DNA of 64,000 bases from Mesorhizobium hawassense (lineage in GTDB: Bacteria > Pseudomonadota > Alphaproteobacteria > Rhizobiales > Rhizobiaceae): NCBI RefSeq assembly GCF_003289945.1, contig NZ_QMBP01000017.1, forward strand, positions 1 through 64,000. The letters are read 5' to 3'. Below, piece after piece: positions 1 to 8,250 of the stretch. The stretch's first letter is position 1. Each line of letters starts with the position of its first letter. The notes beneath the pieces were generated by a model. It saw only the letters and a program-made list of their open reading frames with translations. It ran no database searches and had not been told where the DNA came from. The position numbers were made by a program, and so were the translations under genes.

Positions 1-222
1 GAAGAGCGTGTCGTTGCCCGCGACAATACCGTCGCCTTCGCGCGGCTCAGATTGCAACTGCCGCAAAGCCCGATCCGACACCACTTCGTCAAAGCCACCG
101 TCAAGGTCAGGCAATACACTGACGGAACACTCGCAATCTTCCACGGACCGCGCCGCATTGCCACATACACCTCAGATGGCGCACCAATCCTGGACGGATG
201 CTCAATCGGCAGAGCTGCGTGA
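1..222 (+). mobile_element. 3' end of an IS transposase gene (partial, runs off the left edge)
   Basis: An open frame enters from the left edge in frame 1 and stops with TGA at 220-222, leaving 73 codons. The end of the protein contains the segments RLRLQLP, HHFVKATVKV and LAIFHGPR, which resemble the C-terminus of ISNCY-type (ISL3/IS1202-like) DDE transposases from memory of that family; the catalytic core lies outside the window. The following bases hold two imperfect direct repeats beginning cggacaa (about 233 and 272), which could be the subterminal end of the element, but no terminal inverted repeat or target duplication can be assigned with only one end visible. A competing frame at 8-256 is a shadow. 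Identity is moderately sure; element family is inferred. Confidence 0.6.
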
Positions 223-340
223 ACCGCTTCGACGCAAAACTGAAGCGGACAAATGACGTGCTACCAAACCGGACAACTTGATTAGCTACCGACAGGGGCA
301 TGCGATAGTGCTTTACCGAGGCCGGCGGGCGAGCGTCCAG

Positions 341-387
341 GTCAGGCCAAGCGGCCTGACCAGCGTGGCGGCGAAACGATCGCCGCC
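341..387. terminator. Two tandem hairpins after the amidohydrolase gene
   Basis: Two perfect inverted repeats follow each other: gtcaggcc/ggcctgac with a 4-base loop (341-360) and ggcggcga/tcgccgcc with a 5-base loop (367-387). They lie just past the stop of the minus-strand amidohydrolase (404). Neither has a T-tract in either direction, so they are more likely 3'-end stabilising or rho-assisted structures than canonical intrinsic terminators. Confidence 0.4.
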
Positions 388-403
388 GTCGCTCTCCGGC
401 CAC

Positions 404-1567
404 TCAAGCCGCCAGGGCGGTTTCGGCCAGCTTCACCCAGTAGCTCATGCCGTGCGGGATGATCTCGTCGTTGAAGTCGTAGGCCGGGTGGTGCAGGCCC
501 GCGGTGTCGCCGTTGCCGATGAAGATGAAGGCGCCGGGGCGGGCTTCCAGCATGTAGGAGAAATCCTCGCCGCCCATCACCGGCTGGATGGCGCGGTGGA
601 CGTGGTTGTCGCCGGCGACGTTGGCGGCGATATCGCCGGCAAACGCGGTTTCCTCGGCATGGTTGAAGGTGACGGGGTAGTTGGCGTCGTAATCGACCTC
701 GATGGTGGCGCCAAAGGCGGTCGCGATGCCGGCGCAGATGGCGCGGATGCGCTCTTCCGATTTCTTGGCCACTTCCTTCTTCAGCGTGCGCACGGTGCCG
801 GCGATCTCGGCGCTTTCGGGGATGACGTTGTAGGCGTCGCCGGCATGGAACTTCGTCACCGACACCACCACGGCCTCGACCGGATCGGTGGTGCGCGAGG
901 CGATGGTCTGCAGGGCGCCGACCAACTGGCTGGTGATGACGATCGGGTCGATCGTGCCGTGCGGCATCGCGGCATGGCCGCCGCGGCCCTTGACGGTGAT
1001 GGTGAACTCGGCGGTCGCGGCCATGATCGGGCCGGGCTTGATGGCGAACTGGCCGACCGGGAGGCCCGGCATGTTGTGCATGCCGAAGACTTTTTCGATG
1101 CCGAAGCGCTCCATCATGCCGTCCTTGACCATTTCGTTGCCGCCGCCGCCGCCTTCCTCGGCCGGCTGGAAGATCACAGCCACGCTGCCGGCGAAATTGC
1201 GCGTCTCGGCGAGATATTTGGCTGCACCCAGCAGCATCGCGGTATGGCCGTCGTGGCCGCAGGCATGCATCTTGCCGCGCACGGTCGAGGCCCACGGCTT
1301 GCCGGTGATCTCGTCGATCGGCAGCGCGTCCATGTCGGCGCGCAGCCCGATGGTGGCGCCATCGCCCTTGCGGCCACGGATGATGCCGACGACGCCGGTC
1401 TTGCCCAGCCCGGTCACAACCTCGTCGCAACCGAAGGCCTTCAGCTTCTCGGTGACGAAGCCGGCGGTCTGGAAAACGTCGAAATTCAGCTCCGGCGTCT
1501 GGTGCAGATGTCGTCGCCAGCCTGCAACTTCTTCCTGCATTTCGGCAGCGCGGTTCAGAATCGGCAT
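404..1567 (-). CDS. M20 family amidohydrolase (hippurate hydrolase-like metallopeptidase)
   Basis: The product (387 aa) is a cytosolic di-metal hydrolase of the M20D group, which splits N-acyl amino acids or similar amides. Visible motifs are the metal-binding HACGHDGHT near residue 100, the catalytic/metal pair in QPAEEGGGG near 135-140, a dimerisation-domain stretch GRGGHAAMPH near 195 and the C-terminal metal ligand region MGGEDFSYML near 335. Length fits the family. I place the start at the ATG at 1567 (MPILNRAAEM) because alignment-style N-termini of this family begin here; an in-frame ATG at 1624 would add 19 low-information residues. It is divergent from the carboxypeptidase gene across about 230 bp. 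The true substrate (hippurate, N-acetyl amino acid, or an auxin conjugate) cannot be read from sequence. Confidence 0.9.
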   Translation of the reverse strand: MPILNRAAEMQEEVAGWRRHLHQTPELNFDVFQTAGFVTEKLKAFGCDEVVTGLGKTGVVGIIRGRKGDGATIGLRADMDALPIDEITGKPWASTVRGKMHACGHDGHTAMLLGAAKYLAETRNFAGSVAVIFQPAEEGGGGGNEMVKDGMMERFGIEKVFGMHNMPGLPVGQFAIKPGPIMAATAEFTITVKGRGGHAAMPHGTIDPIVITSQLVGALQTIASRTTDPVEAVVVSVTKFHAGDAYNVIPESAEIAGTVRTLKKEVAKKSEERIRAICAGIATAFGATIEVDYDANYPVTFNHAEETAFAGDIAANVAGDNHVHRAIQPVMGGEDFSYMLEARPGAFIFIGNGDTAGLHHPAYDFNDEIIPHGMSYWVKLAETALAA

Positions 1568-1799
1568 GATCGGTCCATCTCTTGTTTCATTGACGGCAGT
1601 CGGTTCGGAACCGCTGCTCAGCAATCGTCATTGTCATGTGAATGCCTGACACTTTGCCATTTTGGCGTCACATAGGGTAAATAGCACCGCAAGAATGCGA
1701 TCCGGGTCGAGGGGTCGGACCGCATTTATGCTGGCGATGGGTAACCAAATCTTACGGACCCAGCAGCGATTACGGCAAGAGGCGATTTCGGATTTGATC

Positions 1800-2972
1800 A
1801 TGCGGCAGAGGCATTTCCTCAACCTATTGCTGGCAGGCGCGCTGGCGCTTCCGGTGTTTGCCGGCGCGGCGCGGGCCAATCCGGTCGTCCTTTTCGACCT
1901 GAAGAGCGGCTCCATTCTGGAGCATCAGGATGCGTTCAAGCGCTGGTATCCGGCCTCGCTCAGCAAACTGATGACGGCCTATGTCACCTTCCGAGCCATC
2001 CAGGCCGGCGAGGTGGCGCTCGATTCGCCGATCAAGGTAACGAAACATTCGGCCGGCGAGCCGCCGAGCAAGATGGGCTTCAAGCCCGGTTCGGTGATGC
2101 GGCTCGACAACGCGCTGAAGATGATGCTGGTCAAGTCGGCCAACGACATCGCCATGGCCGTCGGCGAGAATATCGGCGGGTCGCAGGCAGCCTTCGCCGA
2201 CCGCATGAACGCCGAGGCGGCCCGGCTCGGCATGGTCGGAACGCATTTCGTCAACCCGAACGGGCTTTATTCGCCGGAACAGTACACCACCGCGCGCGAC
2301 CTCGCCGTGCTGGTGATGGCGCTGCGCAACGATTTTCCGCAATACGCGCCCTGGTTCTCGATCGAGGGCCTTGCCGTCGGCAAGAAGGCGATCCCGAACT
2401 ACAATCTGCTGATCGGCCGCTATCCCGGCGCCGACGGCATGAAGACCGGCTTCGTCTGCCCTTCCGGATTCAACATGATCGGCTCGGCGACGCGCAACGG
2501 CCGCACGCTGGTAGCCGTCGTGCTTGGCGAGAAGTCGGCTGTCAGCCGCGCCGAAGCGGCGGCAAAGCTGCTCGACCAGGGTTTTGACACGCCGGCGGCG
2601 GGTTCGACCACGCTGGCCGCTCTCAAGCCTTATGGCGACACGCTGTCGCCCAACGACATGCATGACGAGATCTGCAAGAAGAAGCCGAAAGACGAGCAAT
2701 CCGAGGCTGCCCCCGAGGTCGCCGCCAAGGATAAGCCGAAGTCGCCCTATCAGGTGAAGCTCGACCATCCGACGCTGATCGCGGTCGGCCTCGGCGGCGC
2801 CACGGGACCCGCGCCGAAGGCTTTCGTCGACCAGGCCGACCAGAACTATGCCGACGTGCCGTTGCCGAACTGGCGGCCCGACATTCCGGCGCCGAAGGGC
2901 GCAGAGCCGCTGGCGACCGGAACGGCCAACGCCGCCGCGCAGGGCGACCAGCCCGTCAAGGCGGCGAACTGA
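1800..2972 (+). CDS. D-alanyl-D-alanine carboxypeptidase (penicillin-binding protein, S11)
   Basis: This 390-aa periplasmic serine peptidase trims the terminal D-Ala from peptidoglycan pentapeptides. A hydrophobic signal segment spans residues 6-24 and ends in AARA, a good cleavage context. The three penicillin-binding motifs are intact: SLSK at 53-56, SAN at 113-115 and KTG at 215-217. The C-terminal 100 residues are Pro/Ala/Lys-rich and low in complexity. I choose the ATG at 1800 because it directly precedes the signal peptide; the frame stays open to 1662, but those residues look non-coding. A possible sigma70-type pair, TTGCCA (1654-1659) and GTAAAT (1677-1682) with a 17-base spacer, lies upstream. 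The next gene starts 8 bases after the stop, so the two are probably cotranscribed. Confidence 0.93.
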   Translation: MRQRHFLNLLLAGALALPVFAGAARANPVVLFDLKSGSILEHQDAFKRWYPASLSKLMTAYVTFRAIQAGEVALDSPIKVTKHSAGEPPSKMGFKPGSVMRLDNALKMMLVKSANDIAMAVGENIGGSQAAFADRMNAEAARLGMVGTHFVNPNGLYSPEQYTTARDLAVLVMALRNDFPQYAPWFSIEGLAVGKKAIPNYNLLIGRYPGADGMKTGFVCPSGFNMIGSATRNGRTLVAVVLGEKSAVSRAEAAAKLLDQGFDTPAAGSTTLAALKPYGDTLSPNDMHDEICKKKPKDEQSEAAPEVAAKDKPKSPYQVKLDHPTLIAVGLGGATGPAPKAFVDQADQNYADVPLPNWRPDIPAPKGAEPLATGTANAAAQGDQPVKAAN

Positions 2973-2980
2973 TCTCTGCC

Positions 2981-4123
2981 ATGAGCAGCGGCTTTCCCAT
3001 TCCCGTCTCGGTGCTCACAGGCTTTCTCGGCGCCGGCAAGACGACGCTGCTCAACCGGCTGCTCAAGGATCCGGGGCTTGCCGATACGGCGGTGATCATC
3101 AACGAGTTCGGCGAGGTGGCGATCGACCATCTGCTGGTCGAGCGGGCGTCCGACGGCATCATCCAGCTTTCCGACGGCTGCCTGTGCTGCACGGTGCGCG
3201 GCGACCTGGTCGACACACTGGCCGACCTCGTCGACCGGTTGCAGACCGGCCGTATCGCCAAACTGGCCCGCATCGTCGTCGAGACGACGGGTCTGGCCGA
3301 TCCGGCGCCGGTGCTGCAGTCTATCATGGCGCATCCGGCGCTGGTGCAGGCCTTCCGGCTCGACGGCGTCATCACGCTGGTCGATGCCGTCAATGGCGCG
3401 GCAACGCTCGACAGCCATGTCGAGGCTCTCAAGCAGGCGGCGGTGGCCGATCGCATCGTGCTGACCAAGACCGACCTTGCCGAGGCGGCCGAGGTCGAGG
3501 CGCTGCTGGCGAGACTCAAGCAGATCAATCCGGGCGCCGTGGTGCTCGACGTCAACGACGCGGGCACGGGCGTCGCGGCGCTGTTTGATTGCGGGCTTTA
3601 TGATCCTCGGACCAAGTCCGCCGATGTGCGCCGCTGGCTCGGCGAAGAGGCGGCGCATGGTCAGGATCATCACCATGATCACGATCATTACCATGATCAT
3701 GACCACCACCATGGCGACCCTGATCATGACCACCATCATCATGAGCATCGCCACGACGCGCGCGTGCGCTCGCACTCGCTCGTCCATGATGGCCCTGTGC
3801 CGTTCTCGGCGATCGAGATGTTCCTCGATCTTCTGCGCTCGACACATGGCGAGAAGCTGTTGCGGATGAAGGGTGTCATCGAGCTGATGGAGGACCCGTC
3901 GCGGCCGCTGGTCATCCACGGCGTGCAAAAAATCCTGCACCCACCGGCACGGTTGCCGGCCTGGCCGGACGGCCAGCGCGGCACCAGGCTGGTGCTGATC
4001 ACGCTCGACATGCCGGACGACTATATCCAACGGCTCTTCGCCGCCTTCACCAACAGGCCGTCGATCGACACGCCGGACCGCGCGGCGCTGGAAGCCAATC
4101 CGCTGGCCATCGCCGGGCTTTGA
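2981..4123 (+). CDS. CobW/COG0523-type GTPase, putative metallochaperone with a histidine-rich loop
   Basis: This 380-aa G3E-family GTPase has Walker A GFLGAGKTT (14-22), the metal-binding GCLCC (CxCC) at 66-70, an ETTGLADP switch segment near 101-108, the TKTD base-recognition motif at 162-165 and a C-terminal CobW domain. Between the domains, residues about 226-258 are a dense His/Asp run with over 15 histidines, typical of zinc-handling COG0523 proteins. Known members deliver zinc (or cobalt) to client enzymes. It follows the D-Ala-D-Ala carboxypeptidase by 8 bp with no cob gene adjacent, so a general zinc role is more likely than cobalamin synthesis; this is inference. No Zur-box-like operator was recognised upstream. 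It ends only 3 bp from the convergent TusA-like gene. Confidence 0.92.
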   Translation: MSSGFPIPVSVLTGFLGAGKTTLLNRLLKDPGLADTAVIINEFGEVAIDHLLVERASDGIIQLSDGCLCCTVRGDLVDTLADLVDRLQTGRIAKLARIVVETTGLADPAPVLQSIMAHPALVQAFRLDGVITLVDAVNGAATLDSHVEALKQAAVADRIVLTKTDLAEAAEVEALLARLKQINPGAVVLDVNDAGTGVAALFDCGLYDPRTKSADVRRWLGEEAAHGQDHHHDHDHYHDHDHHHGDPDHDHHHHEHRHDARVRSHSLVHDGPVPFSAIEMFLDLLRSTHGEKLLRMKGVIELMEDPSRPLVIHGVQKILHPPARLPAWPDGQRGTRLVLITLDMPDDYIQRLFAAFTNRPSIDTPDRAALEANPLAIAGL

Positions 4124-4126
4124 GGA

Positions 4127-4366
4127 TCAGGCCGCGCTGCCGCGCTCGACCAGGAAGCGATGACCGCCGGTGACCGCTGCCGTCTCGATGAGCTGGTGGC
4201 CGGCATCGACGCAGAAGGCGGGAATGTCGATCACCGCCAGCGGATCTGTGGTCTCGAGCCATAGCCTGGCGCCCGGCCGCATCGCGGCCAGCCGCTTGCG
4301 GGCTTTCAGCACCGGCAGCGGACAGTTCAGTCCCTTGAGATCGTAGATGGCGGCAGACTTGGCCAA
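4127..4366 (-). CDS. TusA/SirA-like sulfurtransferase domain protein
   Basis: This 79-aa protein has the TusA fold signature: an N-terminal YDLKGLNCPLPVLKARK segment with the CPxP motif (Cys15, Pro16, Pro18) that carries the persulfide sulfur, then a strand with D-P-L-A near residues 41-44. Family members relay sulfur for tRNA thiolation or molybdenum-cofactor enzymes, or act with membrane sulfur transporters. No tusBCDE genes or yeeE-like transporter are adjacent, so the partner is unknown. It starts 12 bp after the stop of the L,D-transpeptidase gene on the same strand and may be cotranscribed with it. Confidence 0.88.
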   Translation of the reverse strand: MAKSAAIYDLKGLNCPLPVLKARKRLAAMRPGARLWLETTDPLAVIDIPAFCVDAGHQLIETAAVTGGHRFLVERGSAA

Positions 4367-4378
4367 GCTGAATAATTC

Positions 4379-5671
4379 TCAGCCGCCGAACATGCCGAGC
4401 AGCTTCTTCTTCAGCTTCGAGACGGTGCCTTGATCGGCATCGGCCGCCTGCTGGGTTTCCTGAGCCGGCTGGGCGGGCTCGACGCCTGCCGTGACCACCT
4501 GCTGCTGGGCAGCCTGCTTGGCGGCTTCCTTCTCGGCCAGCGCCTGCGCCTTTGCCTGTTCCTTGGCGGCCTTGGCCGCCTCGATCGCGGCCAGGCGCTG
4601 CTCTTCGGCCTTGCGCTTGGCTTCCTTCGCGGCGTCGAGCGCGGCCATCTTGCGGCCGGCGGGGGAATCGATGCGGCCCATGCGGGTCGTCTCGGTCACC
4701 GAACCGTCCGAATTCATCGACGGCGGGTCGATCGGCACGCGCTCGCCGCGGGCGCGGCGCTTCGACCAGTCGGAAACGATGCTGGCTTCCTTGATGCCGG
4801 CAATCGTCGGCTTCGGCGCCACGCTGCTCGAATTGACGGCCGAATTGAAGGCCGCGTCATAGCTCTTCTCGTAATTGGCAAAGGCGGTCTTCAACGAATC
4901 CGGCTGCGTCGTCGCGGGGCAGGGGCCGGTCGGGTCGAAGGTCGTGCCTTCAGGCGCGACCTGGTTGAAGACGTAGCGTTTTTCGCAAACGTCGACCTTC
5001 GGCGGCACCTTGGTGATCTCGAAATTGTCGTAGCCGACCTTCAGCATCTTCCAGAACTCGTAGTTCGGGTCGTTGCGGTAGCGCGCCATGTTGGCGGCGG
5101 TCATGCGGAACGGAAAAGCCTGGATCTGGAATTCGGTCTGGCCGCCCTGGAAGGCGTCGCGGCCGAAGGCGTAGATCTGCTCGATCTGTGCGTCGGTCAT
5201 CGAATAGCAGCCCGACGACGAGCAGGCGCCGTGCACCATCAGGTTCTGGCCGGTGCGGCCATTGGCGCGGTCATAGGCGTTGGGGAAGCCGATGTTGAAG
5301 GACAGATGGTAGTTCGAGCGCGGGTTCATCTGCGACGGCCGCACCGTGTAGAAGCCTTCCGGCGCCTGGCGGTCGCCCTCGGTGTATTTGGGACCGAGCT
5401 TGCCCGACCATTTGCAGATTTCGTAGCTGGCGACCATTTCGTAGCGGCCGTTGGTCTTGGCCTTCCAGATCTCCAGCTTGCCTTCTTCCTTGAAGATGCG
5501 CGCCATCACCGAAGAGGTGCGCACCATGCCCTTGGCCTGCATGTCGGCGAGGATCTTGTCCGGCAGCGGCTTGTTGGCCTCCGGCGCGAAATCCTTCATC
5601 GACGAATCGTTGCAGCCGGCGACGCCGATGGCGGCGATCAGGACTCCGGTGCGGGCAAACTTGGCAAACAT
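4379..5671 (-). CDS. L,D-transpeptidase family (YkuD/YafK-like) lipoprotein
   Basis: The 430-aa product begins with a lipoprotein signal sequence whose hydrophobic stretch ends in GVAGC, making Cys20 the likely lipidated residue. The catalytic domain spans roughly residues 55-230 and contains the YkuD signature with His147 and SSGCYSM, placing the nucleophile at Cys155. The subgroup resembles E. coli YafK/DpaA, so it may form 3-3 crosslinks or act on peptidoglycan-bound lipoprotein links. Residues about 340-415 form a low-complexity Ala/Lys/Glu/Gln-rich segment, probably a coiled coil spanning the periplasm. It lies upstream of the TusA-like gene. The 235 bp between it and accA contain no recognisable gene. 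Confidence 0.88.
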   Translation of the reverse strand: MFAKFARTGVLIAAIGVAGCNDSSMKDFAPEANKPLPDKILADMQAKGMVRTSSVMARIFKEEGKLEIWKAKTNGRYEMVASYEICKWSGKLGPKYTEGDRQAPEGFYTVRPSQMNPRSNYHLSFNIGFPNAYDRANGRTGQNLMVHGACSSSGCYSMTDAQIEQIYAFGRDAFQGGQTEFQIQAFPFRMTAANMARYRNDPNYEFWKMLKVGYDNFEITKVPPKVDVCEKRYVFNQVAPEGTTFDPTGPCPATTQPDSLKTAFANYEKSYDAAFNSAVNSSSVAPKPTIAGIKEASIVSDWSKRRARGERVPIDPPSMNSDGSVTETTRMGRIDSPAGRKMAALDAAKEAKRKAEEQRLAAIEAAKAAKEQAKAQALAEKEAAKQAAQQQVVTAGVEPAQPAQETQQAADADQGTVSKLKKKLLGMFGG

Positions 5672-5906
5672 CGATACAGCTATGTCTTTGTCTTTCGAGC
5701 CAACGGCTCCGGCGCGGGCGAGCCCACATACTGAACACCGATGGACCGTAAGCCCGTTAACCTTGAAAATTCCTTACCGCAAGCCTTGGCCAACCCCTCG
5801 CGGCAAATTTCCCAACCCCTGTAGCCAACGCTCATTGAGCCGAATGCGGCGGCATTTTTGTGGCGGAATTGCTCTTCGTCGCCACAGTTTACCGTGAAGG
5901 GCCCGA

Positions 5907-6857
5907 TTAAAGGCTGCGGCCCATCGCCAGGTACTTCTCGCGGCGCTGCTCGCGGAAGTCGGTGTTGGCGCCGGCAAAGTCCTTCATCGTCCTGGCGATG
6001 AGGTCGCCCGTCGAGGCGATCACCGTTTCCGGGGCGCGCTGGGCACCGCCCATCGGCTCCGGAATGATGGCGTCGACAATCTTCATCTCGAGAAGATCCT
6101 GCGCGGTGATCTTCATGTTGGTCGCCGCGTCCTTCGAGCGGGTGGTGTCGCGCCACAGGATCGAGGCCGCGCCCTCCGGCGAGATCACCGAATAGATGGC
6201 GTGTTCCAGCATGTAGACGCGGTTGGCCGTGGCGATCGCGATGGCGCCGCCGGAGCCGCCTTCGCCGATGACCACCGAGATCGACGGCACCTTCAGCGCC
6301 AGGCAGGCGGAGGTCGAACGCGCAATCGCTTCGGCCTGGCCGCGCTCCTCGGCGCCGACGCCGGGATAGGCGCCGGCAGTGTCGACCAGCGTCAGAAGCG
6401 GGATCTTGAAACGGTCGGCCAGTTCCATCAGGCGCACCGCCTTGCGGTAACCCTCGGGCCGCACCGAGCCGAAATTGTGCTTGATGCGGCTTGCCGTGTC
6501 CGAGCCCTTCTCCTGGCCGATCACCGCCACCGGCTCGCCGCGGAAGCGGGCAAAGCCGCCGACGATCGCCTGGTCGTCGCCGAAATTGCGGTCGCCGGCC
6601 AAGGGGGTGAAATCGGTGAACAGCGCCTTGATGTAGTCGACGCAGTGCGGGCGGTCGGGATGACGCGCGACCTGCACCTTCTGCCAGGGGGTGAGCGCCT
6701 TGTAGAGGTCACGCAACGCGTCGCGCGAGCGCTTTTCCAGCCTGCTGATCTCTTCGGCGACATCGACCGCCTCGCCGTTCTCGGCAAGCTTCTTCAGCTC
6801 GAGGATCTTCAGCTCCAGATCCTGCACCGGCTTTTCGAAGTCGAGGTAGTTGTACAT
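5907..6857 (-). CDS. accA: Acetyl-CoA carboxylase carboxyltransferase subunit alpha
   Basis: This 316-aa cytosolic protein pairs with AccD to move the carboxyl group from carboxybiotin to acetyl-CoA, giving malonyl-CoA for fatty acid synthesis. It opens with MYNYLDFEKP and a helical ELKILELKKL segment typical of AccA, and contains the crotonase-fold core with DTAGAYPG, GEGGSGGA and SPEGAASILW. I use the ATG at 6857; the upstream in-frame ATG at 6887 would add ten residues that family members lack. Length fits (about 315-320). The recombinase gene ends 100 bp upstream on the same strand. Confidence 0.97.
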   Translation of the reverse strand: MYNYLDFEKPVQDLELKILELKKLAENGEAVDVAEEISRLEKRSRDALRDLYKALTPWQKVQVARHPDRPHCVDYIKALFTDFTPLAGDRNFGDDQAIVGGFARFRGEPVAVIGQEKGSDTASRIKHNFGSVRPEGYRKAVRLMELADRFKIPLLTLVDTAGAYPGVGAEERGQAEAIARSTSACLALKVPSISVVIGEGGSGGAIAIATANRVYMLEHAIYSVISPEGAASILWRDTTRSKDAATNMKITAQDLLEMKIVDAIIPEPMGGAQRAPETVIASTGDLIARTMKDFAGANTDFREQRREKYLAMGRSL

Positions 6858-6957
6858 GCTTGAGCGGACCGATCCGTCGGAAGGCAAATGGCTGGCGGAA
6901 CCGCTGAAATGCGGGCTCCGGGCGGTGGAACGTCGCCCTCACATAGCGATATGAGGC

Positions 6958-7872
6958 CTAGTCGGCAAGCGGATGATGATCGTTGACCAGCCGTACCAGC
7001 CGCTCCTCCAGCACATGGGTGTAGATCTGCGTGGTCGAGATGTCGGCATGGCCAAGGAGTTGCTGCACGGCTCTGAGATCGGCGCCGTTCTGCAGGAGAT
7101 GGCTGGCAAAAGCATGACGAAGCACATGCGGCGAGATTTTCGCCGACGCGATCCCGGACCGCGCGGCCAACCCCTTGAGATCGCGGGCGAAAACCTGCCG
7201 GGACAGATGGCCACTGTCGGACGAGGCCGGAAACAGGAAAGGGCTCTCGGCAAAGGCCGGGCGCTCAGCCCTCGCGGCAAGCCAGGCGCGCATGGCTTCG
7301 CGCGCCTTGGCCGACAGCGGCACCATGCGTTCCTTGCCGCCCTTGCCGCGCACCATGAAGAAGCGGTCGTCGCGCAGCGCCACCGTGACGGGCAGGGCAA
7401 CCAGCTCCGACACGCGCAGGCCTGTTGCGTAGAGCACCTCGACCAATGCGTGCAGGCGCAACGCCGCCAGCCTGTCGCCGTCCGGTCCGGTATCGCCGGC
7501 TTCGTGGGCCGCGCGGTCGAGCAAGCGGCCGGTCTCGGCCTCGCTCATCGTTTTCGGCAGCGGCCGGCCCTTCCGCGGGCTGTCCAGCGTGCCGGTCGGA
7601 TCGTCGCCGCGCAGGCCTTCCCCATAGAGGAATTTGAAGAACTGGCGGATCGCCGACAGTTTGCGCGCCTGCGAGGTCGGCGCGAAACCCCTGGCCGCGA
7701 TATCGTCGAGATAGGCGCGGATGTCGGCCGACGCCGCGCCCGCCAGTCCGCCGCCAATGGCCTCTGAAGCGTCTTCCAGGTCGCGGCGGTAGGACGAAAG
7801 CGTGTTTTCGGCCGCGCCCCGCTCGGCGCTCATCATCTCGAGGAAGGCTTCGATACGGGCGGCGCTTTTCAT
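6958..7872 (-). CDS. xerD: XerD-type tyrosine recombinase
   Basis: This 304-aa site-specific recombinase is expected to resolve chromosome dimers at dif with a XerC partner and FtsK. It has an N-terminal SAM-like core-binding domain (about 5-85) and a C-terminal catalytic domain with every active-site residue visible: Arg153 (TGLRVSE), Lys177 (GKGGKER), His249-x-x-Arg252 (HVLRHAF), His275 (LLGHAD) and nucleophile Tyr284 (IYTHV). Length and C-terminus match housekeeping Xer proteins rather than phage integrases, and accA lies downstream as in other rhizobia. XerC versus XerD naming rests on overall resemblance. Confidence 0.92.
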   Translation of the reverse strand: MKSAARIEAFLEMMSAERGAAENTLSSYRRDLEDASEAIGGGLAGAASADIRAYLDDIAARGFAPTSQARKLSAIRQFFKFLYGEGLRGDDPTGTLDSPRKGRPLPKTMSEAETGRLLDRAAHEAGDTGPDGDRLAALRLHALVEVLYATGLRVSELVALPVTVALRDDRFFMVRGKGGKERMVPLSAKAREAMRAWLAARAERPAFAESPFLFPASSDSGHLSRQVFARDLKGLAARSGIASAKISPHVLRHAFASHLLQNGADLRAVQQLLGHADISTTQIYTHVLEERLVRLVNDHHPLAD

Positions 7873-7907
7873 CGGGCCGGGTCAGTGCTTCGTTGATTTT
7901 TCTTGGA

Positions 7908-8060
7908 TCAGTTCTTCTTCGGGTTGAGCTTTTCGGCCGGAATGCGAATGCTCATTTCCGCCTTTTTCGGTTCCACGAACATCGCCAGCGCGAACATCGC
8001 GCCATAGGCGATGGCTGCAAGAACCGCCAGCGTCACGACAAACCGAAACAAGGTCGGCAT
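7908..8060 (-). CDS. Small single-pass membrane protein of 50 aa, unknown function
   Basis: A short frame from ATG at 8060 to TGA at 7908-7910 encodes 50 residues: an N-terminal hydrophobic helix (about residues 5-28, rich in V, A, L, F), then a charged tail beginning EPKKAE and ending NPKKN. The topology suggests a bitopic inner-membrane peptide with a basic tail. It sits 35 bp upstream of xerD on the same strand and diverges from aroK. The different frame at 7882-8097 gives a Cys/His/Arg-rich product with no protein-like features. No strong ribosome-binding site is visible. Coding status is inferred from hydrophobic pattern and position. Confidence 0.6.
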   Translation of the reverse strand: MPTLFRFVVTLAVLAAIAYGAMFALAMFVEPKKAEMSIRIPAEKLNPKKN

Positions 8061-8203
8061 TCAAATTTTTGCCCGTCTTCTTGTTGTGCGTTTCCAAAGC
8101 CCTGTGCCCTTATGGGACGCCAGGCCGGCCAATTCAAGGACGAAGGATTCCGGTCGGCAGAGGTTTTGCCGGAAAGGCTTCCTGGACGTTTGCCCGCCCG
8201 CGC

Positions 8204-8232
8204 TTGACGCAAACAGGCTTTTGATGTCGATA
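8204..8232 (+). promoter_or_regulatory. Possible promoter for the aroK-aroB-corC operon
   Basis: TTGACG at 8204-8209 and TCGATA at 8227-8232 are separated by 17 bases. If used, the leader would be only about 12 nt and translation would have to begin at 8251, agreeing with the ribosome-binding site there. The -10 match is weak, so this is tentative. Confidence 0.3.
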
Positions 8233-8250
8233 CGGCGCAAAGAGGCCCCG

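Noticed and set aside
278..1675. Long plus-strand frame over the amidohydrolase
   Set aside because: Opposite to a complete M20 hydrolase with all motifs; composition is His/Gly/Ala/Asp-rich as in shadow frames.
3670..3760. Tandem-like repeat of catgatcac and gatcat
   Set aside because: It encodes the His/Asp-rich loop of the CobW protein; repetition follows from His and Asp codons.
8224..8250. Alternative shikimate kinase start at 8224
   Set aside because: No ribosome-binding site, while 8251 has AAAGAGG at ideal spacing.
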